64,000 bases of DNA, taken from NCBI RefSeq assembly GCF_010725485.1, contig NZ_AP022598.1, positions 4,712,001 to 4,776,000 on the forward strand, written 5' to 3'. Below, in pieces: positions 29,123 through 40,373 of the stretch; the first letter of the stretch is position 1, and the number at the start of each line of letters is the position of its first letter. Source of the DNA: Mycolicibacterium parafortuitum. GTDB taxonomy: Bacteria; Actinomycetota; Actinomycetes; Mycobacteriales; Mycobacteriaceae. A program made the translations under genes and the position numbers. The notes under the pieces are model-generated. The model had not been told where the DNA came from and searched no databases. It was given only the letters and a program-made list of their open reading frames with translations.

Positions 29123-30850
29123 ATGTTCGATGAATCAGCTCCCGAGCCCCGGGATCTGCCCGGGCTGGCCGATGCCGATCTCGTCGACGCAGCCTGGACC
29201 ACCACCCGGGCAGAGAACCGTGCATGCGCGCGCAAGCTGGCGGTAATGGCCGAGCTGTTCGACCGACGCACCCGCCTGGCCCCCCACGACCGGCTGGACT
29301 GGTGGGTCGACCCCGCCGCCGCAGTCACCGCAGAAATCGCCGCCGCCCACCACATCACCCAAGGCCTGGCGCTACACCAGACCTACCGCGGCGTCGTGCT
29401 GCGCGACCGACTCCCACGCGTGGGGGCGCTGTTTCTCGACGGGCTGATCAGCGAGTTGCTGGTGCGCACCATCATCACCCGCACCGACCTGATCACCGAC
29501 GAGGAGTTGATCGCCGCCGTCGATGCCGAGCTCGCCGACCAGATCCTGGGATGGGGACCGCTGTCGGCGAAGAAGACCGAGGCCGAAATCGATGCGATCG
29601 TCAAACGCCACGACCCCGACGCGGTACGCCAACCCCCCGACCCCAACACCGGTCGCGCGGTGGAATTCGGCAACCCCGCCGACGCCCCCGGATTCACCAC
29701 GCTGTGGGCGCGCATGTTCGACTGCGACGCTGCCGCCGCCGAACACACCCTGATCGCCGTTGCCTACAGCGTCTGCGACAACGACCCCCGCAGCCTCGAC
29801 GACCGCCGCAACGACGCCCTCCACGCCCTGCTCACCGCCAACCCCGTCCTTGCCTGCCTGTGCGGCAACACCGACTGCGACGCCGCCACCAACCCCCGCC
29901 CCCTCCGCGAAATCATCGTCTACGCCCTCACCGACCACACCACCGCAACCGCAGAGCCCCCCAGCAGCGATACCGCCGACAACGACTCCGCTGCATTCGA
30001 GTCCAACAAGTGCCAGTCCGACGAGACCCCCGACGTGCGGGACGACGAGGGTGACGAGCCGCAGCCCGACCCCACCGCACCCGAGGCCACCGAACCCGAG
30101 CCCAAATCCGAAGCAGCGCCGGCACCCAAGCCTCGGCCAGGCGCGTCGGCGCTGATCCCGGGGCGCTCGGCCTACGTCTTCGGTTCCGGGTTCATGCCCA
30201 CACCGTTGTTCGACGCGCTGCTCGCCGACGCCACCATCCGCGAGGTCATCCACCCCGGACAGGCCGCACCCGAACCCGGCTACGCCCCGTCGGCAGCGCT
30301 GGCCGCGTTCATTAGGTGCCGCGACCTCACCTGCCGCTTCCCCGGCTGCGACAAACCCGCCACCACCGCCGACATCGACCACACCGTCCCACACCCCATC
30401 GGGCCCACCCATCCGTCAAACCTCAAGGCACTGTGCCGTTTTCATCATTTGCTGAAAACGTTCTGGACCGGCCCCAACGGCTGGCGCGATCGCCAACACC
30501 CCGACGGCACCATCGAATGGACCAGCCCCACCGGCCACACCTACACCACCCACCCCGCCAGCCGACTGCTGTTCCCGGTCTTGTGCAGACCGACGGCATC
30601 GTTGTGGACCGGCGACCCGCCCGAAGTACCGATGAGCGCCAACCGCGGGGCCATGATGCCTCGCCGGACACGCACGCGCGCACAAAGCCGCGCCGCCCAC
30701 ATCACCGCCGAACGCAAACGCAACGCCGAAATCCGCGCGGCCGAAGCAGCCGCCGAGAACCGGGCCGCGCCGCCGCGCGACCACGATCGCGACGAATTCA
30801 CCGGCGGGGAAGGCAAATCCGACTACGGCAACGACCCACCACCGTTCTGA
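29123..30850 (+). CDS. DUF222/HNH endonuclease-domain protein (13E12 repeat family)
   Basis: 575 residues. The N-terminal about 260 residues are DUF222 (ENRACARKLAVMAELFDRRT). A Pro/Glu/Asp-rich low-complexity linker spans about residues 270-345. The C-terminal HNH domain (about 393-480) has two Cys pairs and the catalytic HIS region: CRDLTCRFPGCDKPAT, then ADIDHTVPHPIGPTHPSNLK and LCRFHHLLKTFW. A basic Arg/Ala tail follows. The family is present in many copies in mycobacteria and is linked to REP13E12 repeats. Its target and role are unknown; a nicking or homing activity is possible. The catalytic motif looks intact. Confidence 0.9.
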   Translation: MFDESAPEPRDLPGLADADLVDAAWTTTRAENRACARKLAVMAELFDRRTRLAPHDRLDWWVDPAAAVTAEIAAAHHITQGLALHQTYRGVVLRDRLPRVGALFLDGLISELLVRTIITRTDLITDEELIAAVDAELADQILGWGPLSAKKTEAEIDAIVKRHDPDAVRQPPDPNTGRAVEFGNPADAPGFTTLWARMFDCDAAAAEHTLIAVAYSVCDNDPRSLDDRRNDALHALLTANPVLACLCGNTDCDAATNPRPLREIIVYALTDHTTATAEPPSSDTADNDSAAFESNKCQSDETPDVRDDEGDEPQPDPTAPEATEPEPKSEAAPAPKPRPGASALIPGRSAYVFGSGFMPTPLFDALLADATIREVIHPGQAAPEPGYAPSAALAAFIRCRDLTCRFPGCDKPATTADIDHTVPHPIGPTHPSNLKALCRFHHLLKTFWTGPNGWRDRQHPDGTIEWTSPTGHTYTTHPASRLLFPVLCRPTASLWTGDPPEVPMSANRGAMMPRRTRTRAQSRAAHITAERKRNAEIRAAEAAAENRAAPPRDHDRDEFTGGEGKSDYGNDPPPF

Positions 30851-30856
30851 TATAGG

Positions 30857-31474
30857 TCAGACGTCGACGACGAGCACGTGCAACGTCCTCGGCCCGTGCA
30901 CTCCCTCGACACGATCGAGCTCGATGTCGCTGGTGGCGCTCGGCCCGCTGATCCACGTCAGCGGGCGGGTGTGCAGCCCCGACTCGATCAACCGCGCGAC
31001 GGCACCGGGAACGTCGTCGACGATCTGATCCACCCGCACCACGCACACGTGCACATCCGGCACCAGGCTCAGCGCCCGACGCCCCTGCCCCGGTCCATGC
31101 GACAACACGATCGTTCCGGTGTTGGCGATACCGACCGACGCGGTCGTCACGACCGCGTCGATGGCATCCAGTTCCGCGGCGGACAACCCGTCGTCGCGGA
31201 CCCAGGCAGCGCTGTCCGGCCACGACTCGATCACGCCGTCCTCGGCGACCACCCGCGCGAAACCCTTCAACGCCGACGCGATGGCCGCCCCGACGTCGTC
31301 GACCCGTTCCACCTGGGCCCGATAATCCGCCACCCTTTCGATGAACCGCTCCACCAGACCGAGATCACCGGTCCCGACGACGCGGCCGTACTCCCACGGC
31401 ACCTCCGGAACCTCGGGACGGTCGTGCAACGCGGACCGGATCCGCCCGAGGATCTGCTCGCGCGCCTCATTCAT
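30857..31474 (-). CDS. lutC: LutC, lactate utilization protein (LUD domain)
   Basis: 205-residue LUD-domain protein. The region TTASVGIANTGTIVLSHGPG and the end RLIESGLHTRPLTWISGPSA, TSDIELDRVEGVHGP are typical. It belongs to the LutABC complex that oxidises L-lactate to pyruvate (from Bacillus work). The ATG at 31474 overlaps the lutB stop by 8 nt. Confidence 0.94.
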   Translation of the reverse strand: MNEAREQILGRIRSALHDRPEVPEVPWEYGRVVGTGDLGLVERFIERVADYRAQVERVDDVGAAIASALKGFARVVAEDGVIESWPDSAAWVRDDGLSAAELDAIDAVVTTASVGIANTGTIVLSHGPGQGRRALSLVPDVHVCVVRVDQIVDDVPGAVARLIESGLHTRPLTWISGPSATSDIELDRVEGVHGPRTLHVLVVDV

Positions 31475-32957
31475 CGGCGCCTCCGTCGGTCCGCTCCCAC
31501 CACGTCCGGAACGACTCGGTGGGCGGCACGGGCGCATCCCGCGCCTGCGACCATCCGCTGGCCGGCCACGGCAACGACCGCAGCGCGTCCTTGCTGCCGA
31601 ACAACTTGCTGCGCAGCACTTTCCCGCCGAGACCCGCCGCCTTCTCGGCGCCCTCCAGCCTCCGGTGATCGGCGAACAGCCAGCCGGCCGCCTTCATCGC
31701 CGCCTGTTCCCCCGACGGCACCCCGCCGCGCTGCTCGTCCACCACCCGGGTGCGCAGGTGAACCAGCATCGACGGGATGTCGATGCGTACGGGACACACG
31801 TCGAAGCACGCCCCGCACAGGCTCGACGCATACGGCAGCGACTTGTCGATCTCACTGGACGTGCCGCGCAGCTGCGGCGTCAACACCGCCCCGATCGGCC
31901 CCGGATACACCGAGCCGTAGGAATGACCGCCCGCCCGCTCGTACACCGGGCATACGTTCAGGCATGCCGAACATCTGATGCAGCGCAACGCATCCCGGCC
32001 CTTCGGGTCGGCGAGCACCTGGGTGCGGCCGTTGTCGAGGAGCACGATGTGCACGTTCTGCGGTCCGTCGCCGTCGGCCGTGCCGGTCCAGATCGACGTG
32101 TAGGGGTTCTCCCGCTCCCCCGTGCTGCTGCGTGGCAGCACCTGCATCAGCACCTCGAGATCCCGCCACGACGGCAGCACCTTCTCGATGCCCACCACCG
32201 AGATCAGCGTCTCGGGCAGCGTCAGGCACATCCGCCCGTTGCCCTCCGACTCGACGACCACCAGACTTCCGGTGTCGGCGATCGCGAAGTTCGCCCCCGA
32301 TATCGCCACTCGTGCGCGCAGGAACTTCTCCCGCAGATGCAGCCGCGCCGCCTCGGCCAGACGCCGGGGCTCGTCGGTCAGGTCCTCGGGGGCCGGGCGG
32401 CCGACGTTGGCCATCTCCCGCAGGAAGATCTCGCGCACCTCGGCGCGGTTCCGGTGGATCGCGGGCACCAGGATGTGGCTCGGCCAGTCGCCGCCGAGCT
32501 GCACGATCAGCTCGGCGAGATCGGTCTCCCACGCATCGATCCCCGCGGCGGCCAGCGCCTCGTTCAGCTCGATCTCCTGGGTGGCCATCGACTTGACCTT
32601 GACCACCTCGCGCGTGTCGGCCGCGCGCACCAGGTCGACGACGATCCGGTTGGCTTCCTCGGCATCGCGGGCCCAGTGCACCGTCGCACCGGCCCCCGTC
32701 GCGTTGGCCTCGAACGACTCCAGATGCTCGTCGAGCCGGTGCAGCGCGGCGTCCTTGATGGCCTCGGCCGCCAGCCGCAGCTGCTCCCAGTTGTCGAGCT
32801 CCTCGACGACGCGCGCGCGTTTGGTCCGGATGGTTCCGGTGGCGTGGGCGAGGTTGCGCCGCAGCACCGAGTCGCCCAGCGCGTCGCGGGCCGCGGCCTG
32901 GAACTTCGGCAGCCCAAGGAACTGCCTGGTCACCCCGACGCGGGGATGGCCGCTCAT
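31467..32957 (-). CDS. lutB: LutB, Fe-S lactate utilization protein
   Basis: 496 residues. A large N-terminal LUD domain (to about 300) is followed by a ferredoxin-like domain with two [4Fe-4S] motifs: CIRCSACLNVCPVYE and CGACFDVCPVRIDIP. A C-terminal LutB-type tail follows. The ATG at 32957 overlaps the lutA stop (ATGA); the longer frame upstream runs antisense-free through lutA and is not used. It is the electron-transfer subunit of the lactate oxidation system. Confidence 0.95.
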   Translation of the reverse strand: MSGHPRVGVTRQFLGLPKFQAAARDALGDSVLRRNLAHATGTIRTKRARVVEELDNWEQLRLAAEAIKDAALHRLDEHLESFEANATGAGATVHWARDAEEANRIVVDLVRAADTREVVKVKSMATQEIELNEALAAAGIDAWETDLAELIVQLGGDWPSHILVPAIHRNRAEVREIFLREMANVGRPAPEDLTDEPRRLAEAARLHLREKFLRARVAISGANFAIADTGSLVVVESEGNGRMCLTLPETLISVVGIEKVLPSWRDLEVLMQVLPRSSTGERENPYTSIWTGTADGDGPQNVHIVLLDNGRTQVLADPKGRDALRCIRCSACLNVCPVYERAGGHSYGSVYPGPIGAVLTPQLRGTSSEIDKSLPYASSLCGACFDVCPVRIDIPSMLVHLRTRVVDEQRGGVPSGEQAAMKAAGWLFADHRRLEGAEKAAGLGGKVLRSKLFGSKDALRSLPWPASGWSQARDAPVPPTESFRTWWERTDGGADE

Positions 32958-33700
32958 CCCGGCCCGCCTTCGGTGCAGGCCAGCACCTCGGCTAGGTGCA
33001 TCACGCGCATCCCGCTGCGTTGCCGCGACAGCAACCCGCCGATATGCGCCAGACACGAGTTGTCGCCGGCGACAAGCACTTCCGCTCCGGTGTCGCGGGC
33101 AGCGCGGGCCTTGTCGAATCCCATCGCGACCGAGGTGTCGGCGTTCTTGAGCGCGAAGGTGCCGCCGAAACCGCAGCACTGGTCGGCACGGGGCAGTTCG
33201 ACGAGGTCGATGCCGCGCACCGCCCGCAGCAGCTGCAGCGGCTTGTCCCCGACGCGGAGCATCCGCAGTGAGTGACACGTCGGGTGATAGGTGACGCGGT
33301 GCGGGAAGTACGCGCCGACGTCGGTGACGCCGAGGACGTCGACGAGGAACTCGGAGAGCTCGTAGACGTTGGGTGCCAGGGTCTCGACCTCGTCCTGCAT
33401 CGCCCGGCAGCCGGCCCGCGCGGCAATGTCGCGGTGCTGGTGACGTACCGAGCCGACGCAGGATCCCGACGGCGCGACGACCGCGTCGTACCCGGCGAAC
33501 GCGGCGACGAAGTTCCGCACCGCGGGGATGGCCTCCTCCGCGTAACCGGTGTTGGTGAACATCTGCCCGCAGCACGTCTGCTCGACCGGGAACTCCACCC
33601 GACATCCCAGCCGGTGTAGCAGTCGCACAACGGCTTTCGGGGTATCCGGCCACATCAGGTCGTTGTAGCAGGTGGCGAACAGTGCCACCCGCATGTTCAT
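32954..33700 (-). CDS. lutA: LutA, CCG-domain lactate utilization protein
   Basis: 248 residues with two cysteine-rich CCG domains: VEFPVEQTCCGQMFTNTGY and VELPRADQCCGFGGTFALKN, plus GSCVGSVRHQ and TYHPTCHSLRMLR. These bind Fe-S clusters in LutA/GlpC-type proteins. First gene of lutABC. The start could also be the ATG at 33694. A TACGGT -10 candidate lies on the minus strand at 33721-33716, giving a short leader. Confidence 0.94.
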   Translation of the reverse strand: MNMRVALFATCYNDLMWPDTPKAVVRLLHRLGCRVEFPVEQTCCGQMFTNTGYAEEAIPAVRNFVAAFAGYDAVVAPSGSCVGSVRHQHRDIAARAGCRAMQDEVETLAPNVYELSEFLVDVLGVTDVGAYFPHRVTYHPTCHSLRMLRVGDKPLQLLRAVRGIDLVELPRADQCCGFGGTFALKNADTSVAMGFDKARAARDTGAEVLVAGDNSCLAHIGGLLSRQRSGMRVMHLAEVLACTEGGPG

Positions 33701-33735
33701 GGGCGCATCCTCACCACCGTATCCGATTGGTGGGC

Positions 33736-33741
33736 CATACT
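33736..33741 (+). promoter_or_regulatory. Weak -10 candidate for the coiled-coil gene
   Basis: CATACT keeps the key A2 and T6 positions and is followed by 6 nt and the ATG at 33748. It is weaker than the other leaderless candidates here. Confidence 0.3.
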
Positions 33742-33747
33742 GGCCGA

Positions 33748-34119
33748 ATGGCAGACAAAGCCGGCAGACCCGTCCGGACCGGCCCCGAACGGATCCGCAA
33801 GCTCGCCCAGGCGGCGTTGAACGCCGACGTCACCGTCGAGCAGGTCGACACCATCCTCGAGAGCCTGAGCGAGACGCTCGAGGATCTCAGCCGCTCCACC
33901 GAGATTCTCGACGTCACGCTGGAGCGGTTCAACGGAACCATCAACCAGATCAACGAGCTCGCGCCGCGACTGATCGCCGTCGTCGACCGGATGGAGGGCA
34001 TCGTGTCCAGGGTCGAGCGCATCGTCGGCGTCGGAGAATCGGTGATCATGCCGCTGGCCGCGACCGAGCAGGTCATCCGCGGTGCGCTGGACCGGGTGCG
34101 ACGCACGGCGGGTCTTTAG
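33748..34119 (+). CDS. Conserved-looking coiled-coil protein of unknown function
   Basis: 123 residues. After a basic N-terminus the middle (about residues 20-95) is a heptad-rich helix: [20 protein letters not shown], then [20 protein letters not shown]. The end IGAVE-like amphipathic part ([31 protein letters not shown]) could touch the membrane. I do not recognise a named family. It is divergent from lutA and its stop overlaps the ppc stop region by 4 nt. Confidence 0.75.
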   Translation: MADKAGRPVRTGPERIRKLAQAALNADVTVEQVDTILESLSETLEDLSRSTEILDVTLERFNGTINQINELAPRLIAVVDRMEGIVSRVERIVGVGESVIMPLAATEQVIRGALDRVRRTAGL

Positions 34120-36920
34120 CCGGAGTTGCGCAGCGCGGTCGCCAGCCCGCTCATCGTCAGCAGGATGCCGCGCTGGACGAGTTCGTCCTCGTCCCCGGAC
34201 CGGTAGCGCCGCAGCAGCTCCACCTGCAGGTGGTTCAGCGGCTCCAGATACGGGAAGCGGTTGAACACCGAACGCGCCAGCGACGGGTTGTCCGCCAACA
34301 GGTCGTCCTGGCCGGTGATCAACGTGTACATGCGGATGGTGCGGGTGTGTTCGTCGGCGATCTTGTCGAACACCCGGCGCCGCAGGTCCTCGTCCTCGAC
34401 GAGCTCGGAATAGCGGGCGGCCAGGCCGAGATCCGATTTCGCCAGCACCTGCGCCATGTTCGACAGCACGGTGGAGAAGAAGGGCCAGCGCCGGTACAGG
34501 TCCTGCAGGACCTCCAGCCGGTTCTCGTCCTCGGAGATCCAGTCCTCGAACGCCGTCCCGGTGCCGTACCACCCCGGCAGCATCACCCGCGACTGGCTCC
34601 AGGCCAGCACCCACGGGATCGCCCGCAGGTCCGAGATCGACGTGGTGGGTTTGCGCGACGTCGGCCGGCTGCCGATGTTCAGCGCGCCGATCTCGCTGAC
34701 CGGCGTCGAGGCCTTGAAGTACTCGACGAACCCCGGTGTCTCGTGCACCAGTTCGCCGTACGCGCGCTGCGCACGGGCGGCGAGGTCGTCGAGCACCGCG
34801 TATGCGCTGTCGGCGAGCCCTCCCAGCCCCTCCATATCGAGCAGGGTGGCCTCCAGCGTCGCGGCCAGCAGCGTCTCCAGGTTGCGGTGCGCGATCCTCG
34901 GCTCGGCGTACTTCGCGGCGATCACCTCACCCTGCTCGGTGATCCGCAGTGAGCCCTGCACCGCACCGGGCGGCTGGGCCAGGATCGCGTCGTAGCTCGG
35001 GCCTCCGCCACGCCCGACCGTGCCGCCGCGCCCGTGGAACAGCCGTAACCGGATCCCGGTCTTGCGGGACGACTCCACCAGGTCCAACTCGGCGCGGTAG
35101 AGCGCCCAGTTCGCGGCCAGGTAGCCGCCGTCCTTGTTGGAGTCGGAGTATCCCAGCATCACCTCCTGGCTGTCGCCGCGCGCGGAGACCATCCGGCGGT
35201 ACAGCGGAAGGTCGAGCGCGGCTTCCAGAATCGACGAACCGCGCTGCAGGTCGTCGATGGTCTCGAACAGCGGCACGATCCCCACGGGCGCGTACGGGTG
35301 CTCCGAGGACACGTCCAGCAGGCCGGCTTCCTTGAGCAGGATGGCCGCTTCGAGCATGTCGGACACCGACTGGCACATCGAGATGATGTAGTTCGGCACC
35401 GCCTGCGGCCCGAAGACGTGCACGGCCCTGGCGGCCGCGGAGACGATGTCGAGTTCTTTGCGGGCCAGTTCGGACAGTTCCGCGTCGACGCCGATCAGCG
35501 GCCGCCGGGTGCTCAGCTCGGCCGCCAGGATCTCGACGCGTTCGTCCTCGCTCAGCGACGTGTAGTCCGGATGCACCCCAGCCCACGCCAGCAGTTCGGC
35601 GACGACTTCCTCGTGCACATCGGAGTTCTGCCGCATGTCCAGTCCGGACAGGTGAAAACCGAAGACCCGCACCGCTTCCCGCAGCCGGGCCAGCCGGTCG
35701 TCGGCCAGCACCGCACTGCCGTGCGCGCGCAGCGACTCGTCGATCACGTCGAGGTCGTCGAGCAGTTCGCCGGGGGACGCGTACGGCTCCATGCCCAGGT
35801 CGAGCTCATGCTCGGGCCGGCGGTCCAGGATCTGCGCGGCGGTCGCGGTCAGCCGTGCGTGTGCGACGCGCAGCGCACGGCGGTACGGCTCGTCGGCGCG
35901 GGCGGGCTCGTGGCAGGAATCCGCGAGCGCGGCGAGGTCGTCGGTGATGTGCACCAGCCGCGCCGACATCGACAGTTCCTGTTCCAGCGCGGCGAATTCG
36001 GCGAAATAGTGCGCGAACGCCGTATAGGCGGCGCTGCCGGTCGCCAGCCGCACCACGTCGGCGGTCACGTTCGGGTTGCCGTCGCGGTCGCCCCCGATCC
36101 AGGACCCCGGACGCACGATGGGCTCCTCCAGCAGCCCGGCACCGGGCCAGCGGTCCTGCAGCGCGGCCCGCACCTCGGCGTTCACCTGGGGGATCACCTC
36201 GAAGAACGCCGCCTCGTAGTACCGCAATCCGGTTTCGATCTCGTCCTGGATCTTCAACCGGGACAACCTGATCAGCGCGGTCTGCCACAGCGTGAGGATG
36301 TTGCGGCGCAGCTCCTGCTCGATGTCGCGGCCGTCGGGGGTGGTGTCGTGGCCGTGCAGCCGTAGCCGCATCAGCTCGGTGATCCGGTGCTGGGTGTCGA
36401 AGACCGTGCGCCGGCGCGTCTCGGTCGGATGCGCGGTGATCACCGGTGACACCAACGCGCCGACCAGCGCGTCGGCGACGGTGTCGGCGTCGAGTCCGGC
36501 TTTGTCGAGTTTCAGGTAGGTCGCGGCCAGCCTGCTGTCCTGCGGCGGCTCCCCCGCGGCCTCGTGGATCCGACGGCGGCGTTCGCGGTGGATGTCCTCG
36601 GCAACGTTGGCCAGCAGCGCGAAATGGGTGAACGCGCGGATGACCGGGATGGCCCGGTGGACGTCGACGCCGTCGAACATCTTGGCCATGTCGGCCCGGT
36701 CGATCTCCGAGCGCCGGACGCGGAAGGCCTCGACGCGGGCGCGCTCGACGAGGTCGAACACGTCCTCGCCGTTCTGCTCGCGCACCGTGTCGCCGAGGAT
36801 CGTGCCGAGTAGCCGGATGTCCTCGCGCATCGGCTCGGTGGCCTCCCGGCCCACCTGGGTGCGGAGCACCGCCCCGATCGGTTCCAGCGTGGTATCAGGC
36901 GAATCCGAAGCGTGGGGCAC
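34116..36920 (-). CDS. ppc: Phosphoenolpyruvate carboxylase
   Basis: 934 residues, full length for bacterial PEPC. It makes oxaloacetate from PEP and bicarbonate to refill the TCA cycle. The catalytic histidine motif is [14 protein letters not shown]. The other signatures are [20 protein letters not shown] and [20 protein letters not shown]. The C-terminus ends [12 protein letters not shown], the usual NTG/NSG end. GTG start. It lies behind secG at the end of the gap-pgk-tpi cluster, a natural place for anaplerosis from lower glycolysis. As far as I recall, M. tuberculosis lacks it. Confidence 0.97.
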   Translation of the reverse strand: MPHASDSPDTTLEPIGAVLRTQVGREATEPMREDIRLLGTILGDTVREQNGEDVFDLVERARVEAFRVRRSEIDRADMAKMFDGVDVHRAIPVIRAFTHFALLANVAEDIHRERRRRIHEAAGEPPQDSRLAATYLKLDKAGLDADTVADALVGALVSPVITAHPTETRRRTVFDTQHRITELMRLRLHGHDTTPDGRDIEQELRRNILTLWQTALIRLSRLKIQDEIETGLRYYEAAFFEVIPQVNAEVRAALQDRWPGAGLLEEPIVRPGSWIGGDRDGNPNVTADVVRLATGSAAYTAFAHYFAEFAALEQELSMSARLVHITDDLAALADSCHEPARADEPYRRALRVAHARLTATAAQILDRRPEHELDLGMEPYASPGELLDDLDVIDESLRAHGSAVLADDRLARLREAVRVFGFHLSGLDMRQNSDVHEEVVAELLAWAGVHPDYTSLSEDERVEILAAELSTRRPLIGVDAELSELARKELDIVSAAARAVHVFGPQAVPNYIISMCQSVSDMLEAAILLKEAGLLDVSSEHPYAPVGIVPLFETIDDLQRGSSILEAALDLPLYRRMVSARGDSQEVMLGYSDSNKDGGYLAANWALYRAELDLVESSRKTGIRLRLFHGRGGTVGRGGGPSYDAILAQPPGAVQGSLRITEQGEVIAAKYAEPRIAHRNLETLLAATLEATLLDMEGLGGLADSAYAVLDDLAARAQRAYGELVHETPGFVEYFKASTPVSEIGALNIGSRPTSRKPTTSISDLRAIPWVLAWSQSRVMLPGWYGTGTAFEDWISEDENRLEVLQDLYRRWPFFSTVLSNMAQVLAKSDLGLAARYSELVEDEDLRRRVFDKIADEHTRTIRMYTLITGQDDLLADNPSLARSVFNRFPYLEPLNHLQVELLRRYRSGDEDELVQRGILLTMSGLATALRNSG

Positions 36921-36961
36921 GGGTCGATTATCCGGGTTGCCCGTCCGGGTTGCAGAACGAG

Positions 36962-37198
36962 CTAGACGCCGTACTTGATGGACAGCGCCATGCCGATGAT
37001 CGAGACGATCCAGATGCCGGTGACGAAGAGCGTCACCCGGTCCAGGTTCTTCTCGACCACCGTCGAGCCCGACAGGCTGGACTGCACGCCGCCACCGAAC
37101 AGGCTGGACAGACCGCCACCCTTGGCGCGATGCAGGAGGACCAGGAGCACGACCAGGACACTGGTCACGACCAGGGTGATCTGCAGAGCCAATTGCAT
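36962..37198 (-). CDS. secG: SecG, protein translocase subunit
   Basis: 78-residue membrane protein with two helices ([20 protein letters not shown] and [20 protein letters not shown]) joined by the glycine-rich loop [15 protein letters not shown] typical of SecG. It supports SecYE in export. The ATG at 37198 ([10 protein letters not shown]) is used although the frame is open upstream. It follows tpiA by 31 nt, as in many actinobacteria. Confidence 0.95.
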   Translation of the reverse strand: MQLALQITLVVTSVLVVLLVLLHRAKGGGLSSLFGGGVQSSLSGSTVVEKNLDRVTLFVTGIWIVSIIGMALSIKYGV

Positions 37199-37229
37199 GA
37201 GCGCAACCCTACTACGAGTCGGCCCGGGG

Positions 37230-38015
37230 TCAGGGCAGCGGGCCGCCCGCGGCGATCGCCGACAGCGTGGCGAACTGCTCACCGTCGAGCGACGCACCAC
37301 CGACCAGAGCGCCGTCGACGTCACCCTGGGCGACGATTTCGCCGACGTTCTTGGCGTTGACGGAGCCGCCGTAGAGCACCCGCACCCCGGCGGCGATCTC
37401 CGGCGACGCGAGGTTGGCCAACTCGTCCCTGATGGCCTTGCACACTTCCTGCGCGTCGGCAGCGCTGGCCACCCGGCCGGTGCCGATCGCCCAGACCGGC
37501 TCGTAGGCGATGACCGTCTGGCCGATCTGCTCGGCCGACAGCCCGGCCAGCGACCCGCGCAGCGAGTTCACATTGAACTCGACGTGGTTGCCGGCCTCGC
37601 GCACCTCGAGCTGCTCGCCGATGCACACGATCGGCGTCAGACCGTGCTTGTGCGCGGCCTGGGCCTTCGCGGCGACCAGCTCGTCGGTCTCGCCGTGGTA
37701 GGTGCGCCGCTCCGAGTGCCCGACGACGACGAACGTGCAGCCCAGCTTCGCCAGGAACGCGCCGCTGATCTCGCCGGTGTAGGCACCCGAATCGTGCTGC
37801 GACAGATCCTGCGCGCCGTAGGTGAGCCGCAGCTTGTCGCCGTCGACGAGGGTCTGCACGCTGCGCAGATCGGTGAACGGCGGGATCACCGTCACGTCGA
37901 CCCGGTCGAAGTACTTGTCCGGCAACGAGAACGCGATCTTCTGAACCAGCGCGATCGCCTCGAAGTGGTTCAGGTTCATCTTCCAGTTGCCGGCGATCAG
38001 CGGCTTACGGCTCAC
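37230..38015 (-). CDS. tpiA: Triose-phosphate isomerase
   Basis: 261-residue TIM barrel. Catalytic residues are in AGNWKMNL (Lys), [11 protein letters not shown] (His) and [14 protein letters not shown] (Glu). The phosphate loop is [10 protein letters not shown]. It interconverts DHAP and glyceraldehyde-3-phosphate. GTG start, 14 nt after pgk. Confidence 0.98.
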   Translation of the reverse strand: MSRKPLIAGNWKMNLNHFEAIALVQKIAFSLPDKYFDRVDVTVIPPFTDLRSVQTLVDGDKLRLTYGAQDLSQHDSGAYTGEISGAFLAKLGCTFVVVGHSERRTYHGETDELVAAKAQAAHKHGLTPIVCIGEQLEVREAGNHVEFNVNSLRGSLAGLSAEQIGQTVIAYEPVWAIGTGRVASAADAQEVCKAIRDELANLASPEIAAGVRVLYGGSVNAKNVGEIVAQGDVDGALVGGASLDGEQFATLSAIAAGGPLP

Positions 38016-38029
38016 GGGTGAGGTGCCTT

Positions 38030-39241
38030 TCAGTTCTCGAGTACTTCGATGCCGGGCAGGGTCTTGCCCTCAAGGTATTCCAGCGACGCACCGCCACCGG
38101 TGGAAATGTGCGAGAAACCGTCCTCGGCCAGGCCGAGCTGACGCACCGCGGCCGCGGAGTCGCCGCCGCCGACGACGCTGAACGCGCCCTTGGCGGTCGC
38201 ACCGATGATGGCTTCGGCGACTCCCTTGGTGCCCGCCGCGAACGCCGGGAACTCGAAGACGCCCATCGGGCCGTTCCAGAAGATGGTCTTCGCATTGGCC
38301 AGCAGCGCGGAGAAGCGGCGCACCGACTCCGGGCCGATGTCGAGGCCCATCTTGCCGTCCGGGATCTCGTCCGCCGCGACGGTATCCGCCGGCGAATCGG
38401 CGGCGAACTTCTCGGCCACCACGATGTCGACGGGCAGGTGCAGCACGTCGCCGTAGTCGTCGAGCAGCTTGCGGCAGGTCTCGATCATGCTCTCCTCGAG
38501 CAGCGAGCTGCCCACCGAAAGCCCCTGGGCGGCAAGGAAGGTGAAGCACATGCCGCCGCCGATGATGAGGCTGTCGGCCTTGGTGGCGAGGTTCTCGATG
38601 ACGGCCAGCTTGTCCGACACCTTCGACCCGCCGAGCACCACCGCGTAGGGGCGTTCGCCTGCGCTGGTGAGCTGCTCGAGCACCTTGACCTCGGCGGCGA
38701 CCAGCTTGCCCGCATAGTGCGGCAACAGCGTCGCGACGTCGTAGACCGAGGCCTGCTTGCGGTGCACGACACCGAAACCATCCGAGACGAACGCACCGTC
38801 CGGGCCGACGAGCTCTACCAGCGCCTTGGCCAGCTTGAGCCGTTCGGCGTCGTCCTTGCTGGTCTCACGCGGGTCGAAGCGGATGTTCTCCAGCAGCAGG
38901 ATGTCGCCGTCGGTCAGGCCCTCGGCGCGTGCCAGCGCGTCGCTGCCGACCACGTCGCCGGCGAGCTGCACGTGCCGGCCGAGCTTCTCCCCGAGCGCAG
39001 CGGCCACCGGTGCCAGCGAGAACTTCGGGTCCGGCTCACCTTTGGGGCGACCGAGATGCGCGGTGACGACGACCTTGGCACCGGCGTCGCTCAACGCCTT
39101 GAGCGTCGGCACCGAGGCGATGATGCGACCCGGGTCGGTGATCGTGCCGCCGTCGAGCGGGACGTTCAGGTCGGAGCGCACCAACACGCCCCGGCCCGAA
39201 ACACCCTCGGACAACAGGTCGTCGAGTGACTTGATCCCCAT
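38030..39241 (-). CDS. pgk: Phosphoglycerate kinase
   Basis: 403 residues. The N-terminal substrate domain has [14 protein letters not shown] and TAHLGRPKG. The nucleotide domain has [11 protein letters not shown] and [10 protein letters not shown], and the end is [15 protein letters not shown] then [16 protein letters not shown]. It makes ATP from 1,3-bisphosphoglycerate. It follows gap by 7 nt. Confidence 0.98.
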   Translation of the reverse strand: MGIKSLDDLLSEGVSGRGVLVRSDLNVPLDGGTITDPGRIIASVPTLKALSDAGAKVVVTAHLGRPKGEPDPKFSLAPVAAALGEKLGRHVQLAGDVVGSDALARAEGLTDGDILLLENIRFDPRETSKDDAERLKLAKALVELVGPDGAFVSDGFGVVHRKQASVYDVATLLPHYAGKLVAAEVKVLEQLTSAGERPYAVVLGGSKVSDKLAVIENLATKADSLIIGGGMCFTFLAAQGLSVGSSLLEESMIETCRKLLDDYGDVLHLPVDIVVAEKFAADSPADTVAADEIPDGKMGLDIGPESVRRFSALLANAKTIFWNGPMGVFEFPAFAAGTKGVAEAIIGATAKGAFSVVGGGDSAAAVRQLGLAEDGFSHISTGGGASLEYLEGKTLPGIEVLEN

Positions 39242-39248
39242 CGCGCTG

Positions 39249-40286
<1,038 letters not shown>

Positions 40287-40326
40287 CTAGTGGCTCATTC
40301 ATGAAACTTCGGCAATGCTCGCCGCC

Positions 40327-40332
40327 AGCCTA
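40327..40332 (-). promoter_or_regulatory. Candidate -10 element for the gap operon
   Basis: TAGGCT on the minus strand, about 55 nt before the gap GTG. This would leave a leader of roughly 48 nt holding the GAGGAGA ribosome-binding site. No clear -35 is seen. Confidence 0.35.
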
Positions 40333-40373
40333 GTAGTACCCCTTCGACCTGCGCCCAGTCCCCCCTGCCGGGT

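Noticed and set aside
31467..33653. A single 728-residue LutA-LutB fusion
   Set aside because: The upstream part of the frame is out of register with lutA; lutA has its own frame with CCG motifs and an ATGA junction marks the real lutB start.
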